Source of the DNA: Candidatus Nanopelagicaceae bacterium
Lineage (GTDB): Bacteria > Actinomycetota > Actinomycetes > Nanopelagicales > Nanopelagicaceae
DNA: 21,377 nucleotides
Assembly (NCBI GenBank): GCA_023262125.1
Contig: JALRDT010000051.1
Location: forward strand, 1-21,377
Direction of reading: 5' to 3'
Made by a program: the position numbers and the translations under genes. The stretch's first letter is position 1. Every line of letters begins with the position of its first letter. The notes below the pieces were generated by a model. That model ran no database searches. It saw only the letters and a list, made by a program, of their open reading frames with translations, and was not told the origin of the DNA. This document shows positions 7,014 through 14,188 of the stretch, in pieces.

Positions 7014-7727
7014 GTGAGTACAGACACTAAAGTGGCCTTAGTTACCGGCGGCAACCGTGGAATTGGTTTAGCGATCGCCCAGTCGCTTAAGGATGCTGGC
7101 TTCAAGGTAGTGGTGACCTATCGCTCAGGTGATGCCCCAGTCGGTTTTAATGCCGTGAAAATGGATGTCACCGATTCAAATAGCGTAGATCAAGGCTTTA
7201 CAGATTGCGAAGAGAAATTCGGAATACCAGAAGTAATTGTTTGCAATGCTGGAATCACTAAAGATGGTTTAGTAATGCGCATGTCAGATGAAGATTTCAA
7301 TAATGTTATTGATGCAAATTTAAATGGCGCTTTCCGAACCGCTCGTCGAGCAACAAAAGGTTTATTAAAGTTAAAGCGTGGCCGATTAATTTTCATTGGT
7401 TCTGTCGTTGGCGGAATAGGCTCTGCAGGGCAAGTTAATTATTCGGCTAGCAAAGCCGGCTTACTAGGAATGGCAAGATCTTTCGCCCGCGAGCTTGGCA
7501 GCAGAGGCATTACCGCCAATGTAATCGCACCGGGATTTGTCGAAACTGACATGACTGCAGAATTAACTCAAGCGCGGCGAGATGAGATTGCAAAAGCAGT
7601 CCCAATGCAACGATTCTGCACCGCAGATGAGATTGCGAAAGTCGTATCATTTATCGCATCTGATGCAGCTAGTTATATCTCTGGGGCTTTAATCCCAGTT
7701 GAAGGTGGATTAGGAATGGGGCACTAA
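7014..7727 (+). CDS. fabG: FabG, 3-oxoacyl-ACP reductase
   Basis: This short-chain dehydrogenase/reductase, 237 residues from the GTG at 7014, reduces 3-oxoacyl-ACP with NADPH in FAS-II elongation. The cofactor motif TGGNRGIG is at 11-18, the NAG motif appears as CNAGIT, and the catalytic set is S130, Y143 and K147 (Y-x3-K in NYSASKAG). The C-terminal segment IAPGFVETDM and the ending SGALIPVEGGLGM are typical of FabG. The frame stays open up to 6945, but the extra 23 residues do not resemble the family and run through the divergent promoters. The GTG just before STDTKVALVTGG, 7 nt after a -10 box, is therefore preferred. The stop is immediately followed by fabI, so the two form an operon in the fabG1-inhA order known from mycobacteria. 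Confidence 0.93.
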   Translation: MSTDTKVALVTGGNRGIGLAIAQSLKDAGFKVVVTYRSGDAPVGFNAVKMDVTDSNSVDQGFTDCEEKFGIPEVIVCNAGITKDGLVMRMSDEDFNNVIDANLNGAFRTARRATKGLLKLKRGRLIFIGSVVGGIGSAGQVNYSASKAGLLGMARSFARELGSRGITANVIAPGFVETDMTAELTQARRDEIAKAVPMQRFCTADEIAKVVSFIASDAASYISGALIPVEGGLGMGH

Positions 7728-8498
7728 ATGGGCATACTTGAAGGTAAAAAAATATTAGTAACTGGTGTTTTAACAGATACATCAATTGCTTTTCATGTAG
7801 CCCGTTTAGCACAAGAAGAGGGTGCGGAAATTGTGCTCACCTCTTTCGGTCGTGCAATGAGTATTACAACTCGAATTGCAGGACGTTTGCCAAAACCAGC
7901 GCCAGTTATTGAATTAGATGTTACAAATGATGAACATCTTGCAACACTTGCAAGTAGAGTTAAAGAACATCTTCCTTATCTAGATGGAGTTGTTCATTCA
8001 ATAGGTTTTGCTCCTGAATCAGCACTTGGCGGAAAATTCTTAAGCACTGAGTGGCCAGATGTAGCCACTGCGGTGCAAGTATCTGCATATTCATATAAAT
8101 CGTTAACAATGGCTTGCAAACCGCTTTTCCCGGCAACTGGCGCTTCAGTTGTTGGTATGGATTTTGATGCACAAGTTGCTTGGCCAAAGTACGACTGGAT
8201 GGGTGTTGCAAAAGCTGCGCTCGAATCTACAAATCGTTACCTTGCAAAATTCTTAGGCCCAGAAAATATTCGATTTAATCTTGTAGCTGCTGGACCAATC
8301 TCAACCATTGCAGCAAAATCAATTCCAGATTTCCAACAGTTTGAACATTTATGGGATTTACGTTCGCCACTTCGTTGGGATGTAACTGATCCAATTCCAG
8401 CAGCTAAAGGTGCGATAGCGTTACTTTCAGATTGGCTACCTGCAACCAGTGGTGAAATCATCCACGTTGATGGTGGTTTCCACGCTATGGGTGGCTAG
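7728..8498 (+). CDS. fabI: FabI/InhA-type enoyl-ACP reductase
   Basis: The 256-residue NADH-dependent enoyl-ACP reductase carries out the last reduction of each FAS-II cycle. The N-terminal cofactor loop reads VTGVLTDTSIAFHVARLAQEEGA, the FabI/InhA pattern. The central HSIGFAPESALGG segment and the catalytic Y155-x6-K162 pair in YDWMGVAKAALES are clear. WMGVAKAALES followed by NRYLAKFLGP is closest in my recollection to actinobacterial InhA. The FabI ending GEIIHVDGGFHAMG is present. It starts directly after the fabG stop. The nearest alternative, another short-chain reductase, is unlikely because of the Y-x6-K spacing. No gene for mycolate synthesis is visible in the window. Confidence 0.94.
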   Translation: MGILEGKKILVTGVLTDTSIAFHVARLAQEEGAEIVLTSFGRAMSITTRIAGRLPKPAPVIELDVTNDEHLATLASRVKEHLPYLDGVVHSIGFAPESALGGKFLSTEWPDVATAVQVSAYSYKSLTMACKPLFPATGASVVGMDFDAQVAWPKYDWMGVAKAALESTNRYLAKFLGPENIRFNLVAAGPISTIAAKSIPDFQQFEHLWDLRSPLRWDVTDPIPAAKGAIALLSDWLPATSGEIIHVDGGFHAMGG

Positions 8499-8541
8499 TT
8501 CGGTTAATTCCCTCCGGATTTGGCGCTTTAGCCGCCCTCAC

Positions 8542-8690
8542 TTAAACTTCTCTCATTGACCGGCTATATGCCGCAAGAGGAGAAATCCCACCTAAACCGC
8601 TTAGGCGGAATGGTAAAGTCAAAGAAGTTTAAAAACTTCTCTGCTCTTTTCTTGCGCGTTTGCATGTTAATAACCACGTAAGAAGGAGAA
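8542..8690 (+). promoter_or_regulatory. structured infC leader, candidate cis-regulatory RNA
   Basis: The 195-bp gap before infC contains nested pairing. TTAAACTTCT (8542-8551) is perfectly complementary to AGAAGTTTAA (8623-8632), and TTGAC (8556-8560) to GTCAA (8618-8622), forming a closing helix. This encloses a hairpin CGGC-TATAT-GCCG (8561-8573) and a second hairpin that can fold as CCTAA/TTAGG (8591-8605) or CCGC/GCGG (8597-8608). The strand 8623-8630 can instead pair with AAACTTCT (8633-8640), giving a hairpin followed by the T-rich CTGCTCTTTTCTT, so the closing helix and this hairpin exclude each other. A third stem, 8647-8658 with 8675-8686 (one C-A mismatch, three G-U pairs), covers part of the infC ribosome binding site. 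Control of infC operons by L20 or IF3 is known elsewhere; its use here is inferred. Confidence 0.55.
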
Positions 8691-8693
8691 ACC

Positions 8694-9266
8694 ATCAGCA
8701 CAGAACCACGTATCAACGATCGCATTCGCGTATCGCAGATTCGTTTAATTAACTATGACGGCGAACAGGTCGGAGTAGTAGAAACTGCAACAGCGCTTCA
8801 AATGGCGGATGAAGTTGGGTTGGATCTCGTAGAGATTGCACCTGATGCAAATCCACCAGTCTGCAAAATTATGGATTTCGGAAAATACAAATACGAGATG
8901 GCGCAGAAAGCTCGCGAACAACGTCAAAACCAAACCCACATTGTGGTTAAGGAGATACGTCTACGTCCGAAGATTGAAACACATGATTATGAGACAAAGC
9001 GTAATCAGGTAATTAAATTTATTGGCGCAGGTGACAAGGTAAAGGTGACTATTCAATTTCGTGGTCGTGAGCAGTCTAGACCCGAACTCGGTTACAACTT
9101 GCTAAAACGTTTAGCAGAAGATGTAACTGATATTGCAAATGTTGAGTTCGCTCCAAAACAAGAGGGACGAAACATGACAATGGTTCTTGGTCCAAATAAG
9201 GCTGCCGGTAAAGCTAAGAAGCAGAGCAACTCTGCTCCTGTAAAAGAAGTAAAAGAGGAGGCTTAA
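8694..9266 (+). CDS. infC: Translation initiation factor IF-3 (ATC start codon)
   Basis: The 190-residue IF-3 binds the 30S subunit and checks the initiator tRNA and start codon. The N-domain begins [19 protein letters not shown], and the conserved block [11 protein letters not shown] is followed by the linker and the C-domain ([28 protein letters not shown]). The start is not ATG. An in-frame stop at 8679-8681 precedes it, and AGGAG at 8684-8688 lies 5 nt before ATC at 8694, exactly where the IF-3 N-terminus begins. The first in-frame ATG (8802) would remove 36 conserved residues. Rare AUU/AUC starts in infC are known to allow IF-3 to repress its own translation. The C-terminus has a short lysine-rich tail. 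It is followed at once by rpmI. Confidence 0.96.
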   Translation: MSTEPRINDRIRVSQIRLINYDGEQVGVVETATALQMADEVGLDLVEIAPDANPPVCKIMDFGKYKYEMAQKAREQRQNQTHIVVKEIRLRPKIETHDYETKRNQVIKFIGAGDKVKVTIQFRGREQSRPELGYNLLKRLAEDVTDIANVEFAPKQEGRNMTMVLGPNKAAGKAKKQSNSAPVKEVKEEA

Positions 9267-9464
9267 ATGCCAAAGATGAAATCCCACAGTGGAGCCAAGA
9301 AGACTTTCAAAGTCACTGGCTCTGGAAAAATCATGCACGAGCGTGCTGGAAAGCGCCACTTACTTGAGCGCAAGTCATCACGAGTTACTCGTCGTTTAGA
9401 TCAAGAATCAGCTGCTAAAGCTCCGGTCGCATTTGCTGCAAAGCGCATGCTTGGACTTAAGTAA
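9267..9464 (+). CDS. rpmI: Ribosomal protein bL35
   Basis: This 65-residue, strongly basic protein of the large subunit begins [22 protein letters not shown], the bL35 pattern, and continues with [14 protein letters not shown]. Length matches the family (about 64-66). GAGGAGG at 9255-9261 lies 5 nt before the ATG, within the end of infC, and the ATG abuts the infC stop. The infC-rpmI-rplT order is conserved across bacteria. Confidence 0.98.
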   Translation: MPKMKSHSGAKKTFKVTGSGKIMHERAGKRHLLERKSSRVTRRLDQESAAKAPVAFAAKRMLGLK

Positions 9465-9478
9465 GGGGAGGATAAGAA

Positions 9479-9838
9479 ATGGCAAGAGTTAAGCGCGGCG
9501 TTCACGCTGCAAAGAAGCGTCGTACCACCCTTGAGCGAGCTGCGGGCTATCGTGGTCAACGTTCACGTCTTTACACAAAGGCGAAAGAGCAAGTCACGCA
9601 TTCATTAGTTTATGCATTTAACGATCGCAAGGATAAAAAAGGTGATTTCCGCCAGCTATGGATTCAGCGTATTAACGCTGGAGCACGTGCTAACGGCCTT
9701 ACTTACAATCGTTTTATTCAAGGCTTAAAGAAGGCGGGCGTCGAAGTAGATCGCCGCATTCTTTCAGATCTAGCAATCAACGATCCAGCAGCATTCAAGA
9801 CTCTTGTTGATGTTGCTCGCGCAAACGTTAATAATTAA
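9479..9838 (+). CDS. rplT: Ribosomal protein bL20
   Basis: This 119-residue basic protein is needed early in 50S assembly and, in several bacteria, represses its own operon by binding the leader. It begins [35 protein letters not shown], the long basic N-terminal helix that threads into 23S rRNA. The globular part includes [34 protein letters not shown]. The ribosome binding site GGGGAGG at 9465-9471 is 7 nt before the ATG. Length is normal. It is a natural candidate to bind the leader at 8542-8690, but that is inference. Confidence 0.98.
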   Translation: MARVKRGVHAAKKRRTTLERAAGYRGQRSRLYTKAKEQVTHSLVYAFNDRKDKKGDFRQLWIQRINAGARANGLTYNRFIQGLKKAGVEVDRRILSDLAINDPAAFKTLVDVARANVNN

Positions 9839-9872
9839 TTGATACTTTCTAATAGTTAATCGAAAGTTCGAA

Positions 9873-10649
9873 ATGATTGAGAGCCTTCAGTCGCCACATG
9901 TTGGGCGAGTGAAGGCTCTTTTATCTTCTAAAAAAGATCGCTCTGAATCAAAATTATTTATTGCAGAGGGCATTCAAGGCGTTCGTGAAGCGCTTTTAAT
10001 TGAAGGTGAAGTAGAGACACTTTACTTGACCAAATCTGGTACAGAACGAATGAATAGAGCAGGCTTGGATTTTTCCGCGGTAAATGTCGTTGAAATTTCC
10101 GACAAAGTTGCAGCTGCAATGTCGGATGCAATCACTTCTCAAGGCATTATTGCTATTTGTCGCATGATGATTCAAGGTGTTGAGACACTTGAAACTTTAG
10201 CGGCTAGCCATGTTATTTATCTTAATGAAATTCAGGATCCAGGTAATGCTGGAACAATTTTAAGAACTGCAGACGCTATGGGTATCTCAGCTGTAGTTAC
10301 TTCACCCGGAAGTGTAGATTTCTATTCGCCTAAAGTAGTTCGATCTACCGCTGGATCTCTATGGCATATTCCTGTTTATTCTGGAGTAGAAGTATCAGAT
10401 TTGCGCAAGGCGCTTCCTACCCACAATATATATTTATTAGATGGCGCTGGAGATAAATCACTTTTTGACATTGACTTCAAAAATCCTGCAATTTGGATAT
10501 TTGGTAATGAAGCTCGAGGCTTAAAAGAAGGCACCGAAGAATTGAAAGGTGCCACCAGAATTTCAATTGCAATGCCAGGTAAAGCAGAATCACTTAATTT
10601 AGCGGCGGCCGCGGCAATCGTGATGCATGAAATATCCCGCGGAAGATAA
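9873..10649 (+). CDS. SpoU/TrmH-family RNA 2'-O-methyltransferase
   Basis: The 258-residue protein has an N-terminal RNA-binding substrate domain (SPHVGRVKALLSSKKDRSESKLFIAEG, about residues 7-35) and the SPOUT knot. The three SpoU motifs are visible: NEIQDPGNAGTILRTADAMG, then IWIFGNEARGLKEG, then ISIAMPGKAESLNLAAAAAIV. These bind S-adenosylmethionine and form the methylation site. Target RNA is uncertain. Members after rplT in actinobacteria are often annotated as 23S rRNA methyltransferases (TsnR-like), but the sequence alone does not settle this. The gene starts 34 bp after rplT with no strong ribosome binding site; GAAAG at 9862-9866 is the only candidate. A weak ACTTTC/GAAAGT stem (9844-9867) fills the gap. 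Confidence 0.9.
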   Translation: MIESLQSPHVGRVKALLSSKKDRSESKLFIAEGIQGVREALLIEGEVETLYLTKSGTERMNRAGLDFSAVNVVEISDKVAAAMSDAITSQGIIAICRMMIQGVETLETLAASHVIYLNEIQDPGNAGTILRTADAMGISAVVTSPGSVDFYSPKVVRSTAGSLWHIPVYSGVEVSDLRKALPTHNIYLLDGAGDKSLFDIDFKNPAIWIFGNEARGLKEGTEELKGATRISIAMPGKAESLNLAAAAAIVMHEISRGR

Positions 10650-10660
10650 CTTCTTCAATA

Positions 10661-10666
10661 TAGAAT
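10661..10666 (+). promoter_or_regulatory. -10 box of a possible leaderless promoter for pheS
   Basis: TAGAAT lies 7 nt before the GTG start at 10674, and no Shine-Dalgarno is visible between them. The 24-bp gap after the methyltransferase gene would hold only this element. A -35 box is not evident, so read-through from upstream is also possible. Confidence 0.35.
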
Positions 10667-10673
10667 TCCGCAC

Positions 10674-11684
10674 GTGAATCCAGCAGAAATTAATCAATGG
10701 GTGGCAGATGCCAAATCTGCCTTTGCCACCGCTGCTGATTTAGATCAACTTAAAAGTGCCCGCCTCGCGCACGCGGGGGATAAATCACCGATTTCGGGAG
10801 CTAGTCGTGCTTTAGGTTCTGTGCCAGCAGATCAAAAAGCTGAGCTAGGAAAAATTATTGGCGCCGCTCGTGCAGATATTAATGCAGCGCTAGATGCGCG
10901 CACTCAAGAGCTTGAAATTCTTCGCGATCAGAAAGTGTTACTTGAAGAAGTAGTGGATATAACTTTGCCGGCACTTCGCGAACATATTGGTGGACTTCAC
11001 CCACTTACAGTTATTAAGAATGAAATCTCCGATTACTTTTTATCTTTGGGTTATTCAGTAGCTGAAGGCCCAGAGTTAGAAAGCGGCTGGTTAAATTTTG
11101 ATGCGCTAAATATTCCCGCAGATCATCCAGCGCGCACCATGCAAGATACTTTCTTTATAGAACCGCTCTCATCGGGTCTGGTGCTTCGCACCCATACTTC
11201 ACCGGTGCAGGCACGAACAATGTTGACTCAACAACCACCAATATATGTAATCTCGCCAGGTCGTACATTCCGCGCAGATGAATTGGATATGACTCACAGT
11301 CCAGTCTTTAATCAAGTTGAAGGTTTGGTCATCGATAAAGAAATCAATATGTCGCATTTAAAGGGAACGTTAGATGCTTTCGCGGTAAAGATGTTCGGCT
11401 CAGATGCAGTCACTCGTCTTCGCCCTTCTTTCTTCCCATTTACCGAACCAAGCGCTGAAGTAGATGTTTGGTTTAACAATCGCTGGATCGAATGGGGCGG
11501 TTGTGGAATGGTTAATCCTAAAGTTTTAGAAAATTGCGGAATTGATCCTGAACTTTATTCTGGATTTGCATTTGGTATGGGGCTAGAACGAACACTTATG
11601 GTTCGCCAAGGAATTAAAGATATGCATGACATCGTAGAAGGCGACATCCGTTTTAGTCGCGCTTTTGGACTTGGATTGGCTTAG
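10674..11684 (+). CDS. pheS: Phenylalanyl-tRNA synthetase alpha subunit
   Basis: The 336-residue class II synthetase subunit forms an alpha2-beta2 enzyme with PheT and attaches phenylalanine to tRNA-Phe. A coiled-coil N-terminal arm (residues 1-90) is followed by the catalytic domain starting near GGLHPLTVIKNEI. Motif 2 is in GRTFRADELDMTHSPVFNQVEG, and motif 3 in FGMGLERTLMVRQGI. TRTH-like and FFPFTEPSAEVDV segments are also typical. The start is GTG, chosen because NPAEINQWVADAKSAF aligns with the usual beginning of PheS. pheT follows 9 bp downstream. Confidence 0.96.
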   Translation: MNPAEINQWVADAKSAFATAADLDQLKSARLAHAGDKSPISGASRALGSVPADQKAELGKIIGAARADINAALDARTQELEILRDQKVLLEEVVDITLPALREHIGGLHPLTVIKNEISDYFLSLGYSVAEGPELESGWLNFDALNIPADHPARTMQDTFFIEPLSSGLVLRTHTSPVQARTMLTQQPPIYVISPGRTFRADELDMTHSPVFNQVEGLVIDKEINMSHLKGTLDAFAVKMFGSDAVTRLRPSFFPFTEPSAEVDVWFNNRWIEWGGCGMVNPKVLENCGIDPELYSGFAFGMGLERTLMVRQGIKDMHDIVEGDIRFSRAFGLGLA

Positions 11685-11693
11685 GACTACATC

Positions 11694-14132
11694 ATGCGCG
11701 CACCTAAATCTTGGATCGCAGAATATGTAGATCTTCCAGCAAATTTAACTGACCAACAGATTGCAGAGGGCTTAGTCCGCGTTGGCTTTGAAGTTGAAGA
11801 GATAATAGTTCAAGGCGCGGATTTAACAGGGCCAGTTGTGGTTGGCAAGGTATTAGCCATCGAAGAATTAAAAGAACATAAGAAGCCGATTCGGTATGTG
11901 GAGCTAGATTGCGGTGAAGGCCAATCAAGATTTGTTATCTGCGGCGCACAGAATTTTAAAGTGGGCGATCTGATTGTGGCTTCATTACCAGGTGCCGTTC
12001 TACCAGGTGGCTTTGCAATAGGAGCTCGGGAAACTTATGGGAAAACTTCCAATGGAATGATCTGTTCAGCCAAAGAACTTGGATTGGGCGACGATCATTC
12101 CGGAATTATCGTGCTTTCAGAAGGCGTACCCGGACAAGATGCAATTGAACTGTTGCAAATTAATGACACTATTTTTGATATTGCCGTTAATCCGGACCGA
12201 GGTTATGCGTTAAGTATTCGGGGTGTCGCAAGGGAAATTGCTTCTGCATTTGATTTAAATTTCAAAGACCCAGCTTCAATTAAGATCGATTTCAAAGAAT
12301 CAGGAAATCCAGTTCCTGCGAAGATCACAAATGGTGCTCAAGTTATGTATCTTCGAACTCTGGAGAATTTTAATCCTTCTTCAAATTCACCTATTTGGAT
12401 GCAACGCAGAATTGAGAAATGCGGCATGCGTTCAATCTCTCTAGCTGTTGATGTCACCAATTATGTAATGATGGAATTAGGACAACCGCTTCACGCATTT
12501 GATGCAGATCAAATTAATGGCGGTCTAGAGATTCGCAAGGCAGGAAACTCCAAGAAGCTAACTACTCTTGATGGCACCGATCGCAATCTGAATCCAGATG
12601 ATTTAGTTGTTGCAGATAGCAAAAATGTTCTGGCGCTAGCGGGCACAATGGGTGGATTAGAGTCAGAAATCACAGAGAAAACCACGCGCATCGCAATAGA
12701 AGCAGTTCGTTTTGATGCGATTGAAATTGCTAAGAATTCTCGCCGCCACAAACTCTCTTCTGAAGCTTCAAGGAGATTTGAGCGCGGCGTAGATCCAACT
12801 TTGGCCGAAATTGCTTCAGCGCGTGCTGCTCAATTACTTTTGGAATTTGGAGGAGCCAAATATGTTGGCACTTCTAAAGCAGGCGAACCTAATTTCTTGC
12901 CTGCCATCACGTTAGATCCTGCATATGTTTCAAAGCGAATAGGTTTAGAAATATCACCTAAAGATGTTCGAGAAAAATTGGAATTAGCAGGCTGCAAAGT
13001 TGAAGGCAGCGGTATTTTTAAAGTAATTCCGCCATCTTGGAGAAGCGAACTATTTAGCCCTGCAGATTTAACGGAAGAAGTCGCCAGATATATTGGCTAC
13101 GACCAGATTCCATCAGTGATGCCACCTCGTAAAACTTCAGCTCAATTAACGGGTGTTCAAAAACGACAACGAATTTTGGCGCAATCTCTTGTGGCGCGAG
13201 GTTATACAGAGATTCTAAACTTCCCATTTGTTAGTCGTGAATTAATCGATAAATTGGGATTCGTAGGTGCACGTGCTGAAAGTTATCGTCTTGCTAATCC
13301 TATGTCCGAAGACCAACCTTATTTAAGACCGCATTTATTACCTGGATTACTCGAAGCTGCTCGTCGCAATTACAGCCGAGGCTTCAAATCATTTGCGTTA
13401 TTTGAAATGGGTGCAATATTCCGTAAATCTATTGATTTAAAAGATGGAATTTTTCCAGTAATGGGTAAGCGCCCAAGCGATAAAGAGATCGCAGATATTT
13501 TCTCATCAGTGCCAACACAGCTCTCATTTGTTTGCGGAGTATTGGTGGGCCAAGTTGCAAATGAAACCTGGCAAGGTAAGCAACGCAGTTATGACTGGAG
13601 CGATGCAGTGGCTGCCGTTGAAGTCTTGCTAACTTTGATGGGTTTTGAATTTAAGATTGAACGCTCAGATTTGGCTCCATGGCATCCTGGTCGTTGTGCA
13701 GAATTTATAGTCGATGGGAAAGCTGTTGCTCATGCAGGTGAATTGCATCCTCGCGTAGTTTCAGAATTTGCGCTCCCAGAGAGATCTGCAGCTTGGGGGC
13801 TAAATTTAGATGCACTTCCAGCATCGCCATTGGTATCTCCAAAACCAGTCGGAGTTATGCCGGCTGCAGTACAAGACATTGCATTAATAGTTGATGCAAA
13901 GGTAAGCGCAGCAGAGCTAACTCAAGCGTTGCGTGATGGCGCGGGCGAGTTGCTTGAATCAATTGAACTCTTTGATCGCTACGACAAGATTGGTGATGGC
14001 AAAGTGTCATTGGCATTTACCTTGATATTCCGCGCACCAGATAGAACTTTGAAGACCGAAGAAGTCTCTGCGGCTCGCGAAGCTGCTGCTGCTGAAGCGC
14101 TCAAACGATGCGGGGCAATCGTTCGCTCTTGA
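11694..14132 (+). CDS. pheT: Phenylalanyl-tRNA synthetase beta subunit
   Basis: The 812-residue beta subunit starts MRAPKSWIAEYVDLPANL, the usual PheT opening. Domains in order are a tRNA-binding OB fold (about 40-150, with VVGKVLAIEEL and GMICSAKELGLG), the B3/B4 editing region (about 210-390, with RSISLAVDVTNYVMMELGQPLHAFD), B5 (about 400-475), the inactive synthetase-like core (about 490-690), and a C-terminal FDX-ACB anticodon-binding domain (VMPAAVQDIALIVDAKVSA to the end). Length is typical for the large bacterial form. AGGA at the pheS stop is 6 nt before the ATG, so translation is coupled to pheS. The stop is followed within a few bases by the arg operator. Confidence 0.97.
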   Translation: MRAPKSWIAEYVDLPANLTDQQIAEGLVRVGFEVEEIIVQGADLTGPVVVGKVLAIEELKEHKKPIRYVELDCGEGQSRFVICGAQNFKVGDLIVASLPGAVLPGGFAIGARETYGKTSNGMICSAKELGLGDDHSGIIVLSEGVPGQDAIELLQINDTIFDIAVNPDRGYALSIRGVAREIASAFDLNFKDPASIKIDFKESGNPVPAKITNGAQVMYLRTLENFNPSSNSPIWMQRRIEKCGMRSISLAVDVTNYVMMELGQPLHAFDADQINGGLEIRKAGNSKKLTTLDGTDRNLNPDDLVVADSKNVLALAGTMGGLESEITEKTTRIAIEAVRFDAIEIAKNSRRHKLSSEASRRFERGVDPTLAEIASARAAQLLLEFGGAKYVGTSKAGEPNFLPAITLDPAYVSKRIGLEISPKDVREKLELAGCKVEGSGIFKVIPPSWRSELFSPADLTEEVARYIGYDQIPSVMPPRKTSAQLTGVQKRQRILAQSLVARGYTEILNFPFVSRELIDKLGFVGARAESYRLANPMSEDQPYLRPHLLPGLLEAARRNYSRGFKSFALFEMGAIFRKSIDLKDGIFPVMGKRPSDKEIADIFSSVPTQLSFVCGVLVGQVANETWQGKQRSYDWSDAVAAVEVLLTLMGFEFKIERSDLAPWHPGRCAEFIVDGKAVAHAGELHPRVVSEFALPERSAAWGLNLDALPASPLVSPKPVGVMPAAVQDIALIVDAKVSAAELTQALRDGAGELLESIELFDRYDKIGDGKVSLAFTLIFRAPDRTLKTEEVSAAREAAAAEALKRCGAIVRS

Positions 14133-14171
14133 TGTGAATATTTATGCATTGAATTGCATAAATAAGCCTAA
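14133..14171. promoter_or_regulatory. tandem ARG-box operator upstream of argC
   Basis: TGAATATTTATGCA (14135-14148) is a good match to the ArgR half-site pair TGAAT-n4-ATTCA. A second, poorer box TGCATAAATAAGCC is at 14155-14168, 20 bp centre to centre. The two form a longer dyad: TATTTATGCA (14139-14148) and TGCATAAATA (14155-14164) are perfect 10-bp inverted arms around TTGAAT. ArgR hexamers bind paired ARG boxes about two helical turns apart, and argR itself lies in this operon. The second box overlaps the predicted -35 element, so binding should block RNA polymerase. Confidence 0.72.
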
Positions 14172-14182
14172 TCATTTATCAT
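14154..14182 (+). promoter_or_regulatory. argC promoter, probably leaderless
   Basis: TTGCAT (14154-14159) and TATCAT (14177-14182) are spaced by 17 bp, a fair sigma-70-type promoter. The -10 box ends 6 nt before the argC ATG at 14189, so the transcript should begin at the start codon. No Shine-Dalgarno is present in the 6 bases. The -35 lies inside the downstream ARG box. Confidence 0.6.
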
Positions 14183-14188
14183 TCCACT

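Noticed and set aside
8522..8536. GGCG...CGCC hairpin after fabI as a terminator
   Set aside because: Only four base pairs and no adjacent T run; it could also take part in the infC leader, so it is not called separately.
8802..9266. Start of IF-3 at the first ATG
   Set aside because: It would delete the conserved first 36 residues of IF-3; the ATC at 8694 has a correctly spaced AGGAG and follows a stop.
9844..9867. Hairpin ACTTTC/GAAAGT after rplT as a terminator
   Set aside because: Six weak base pairs with a 12-nt loop and no T run; the next gene begins 6 bp later, so read-through or coupling is more likely.
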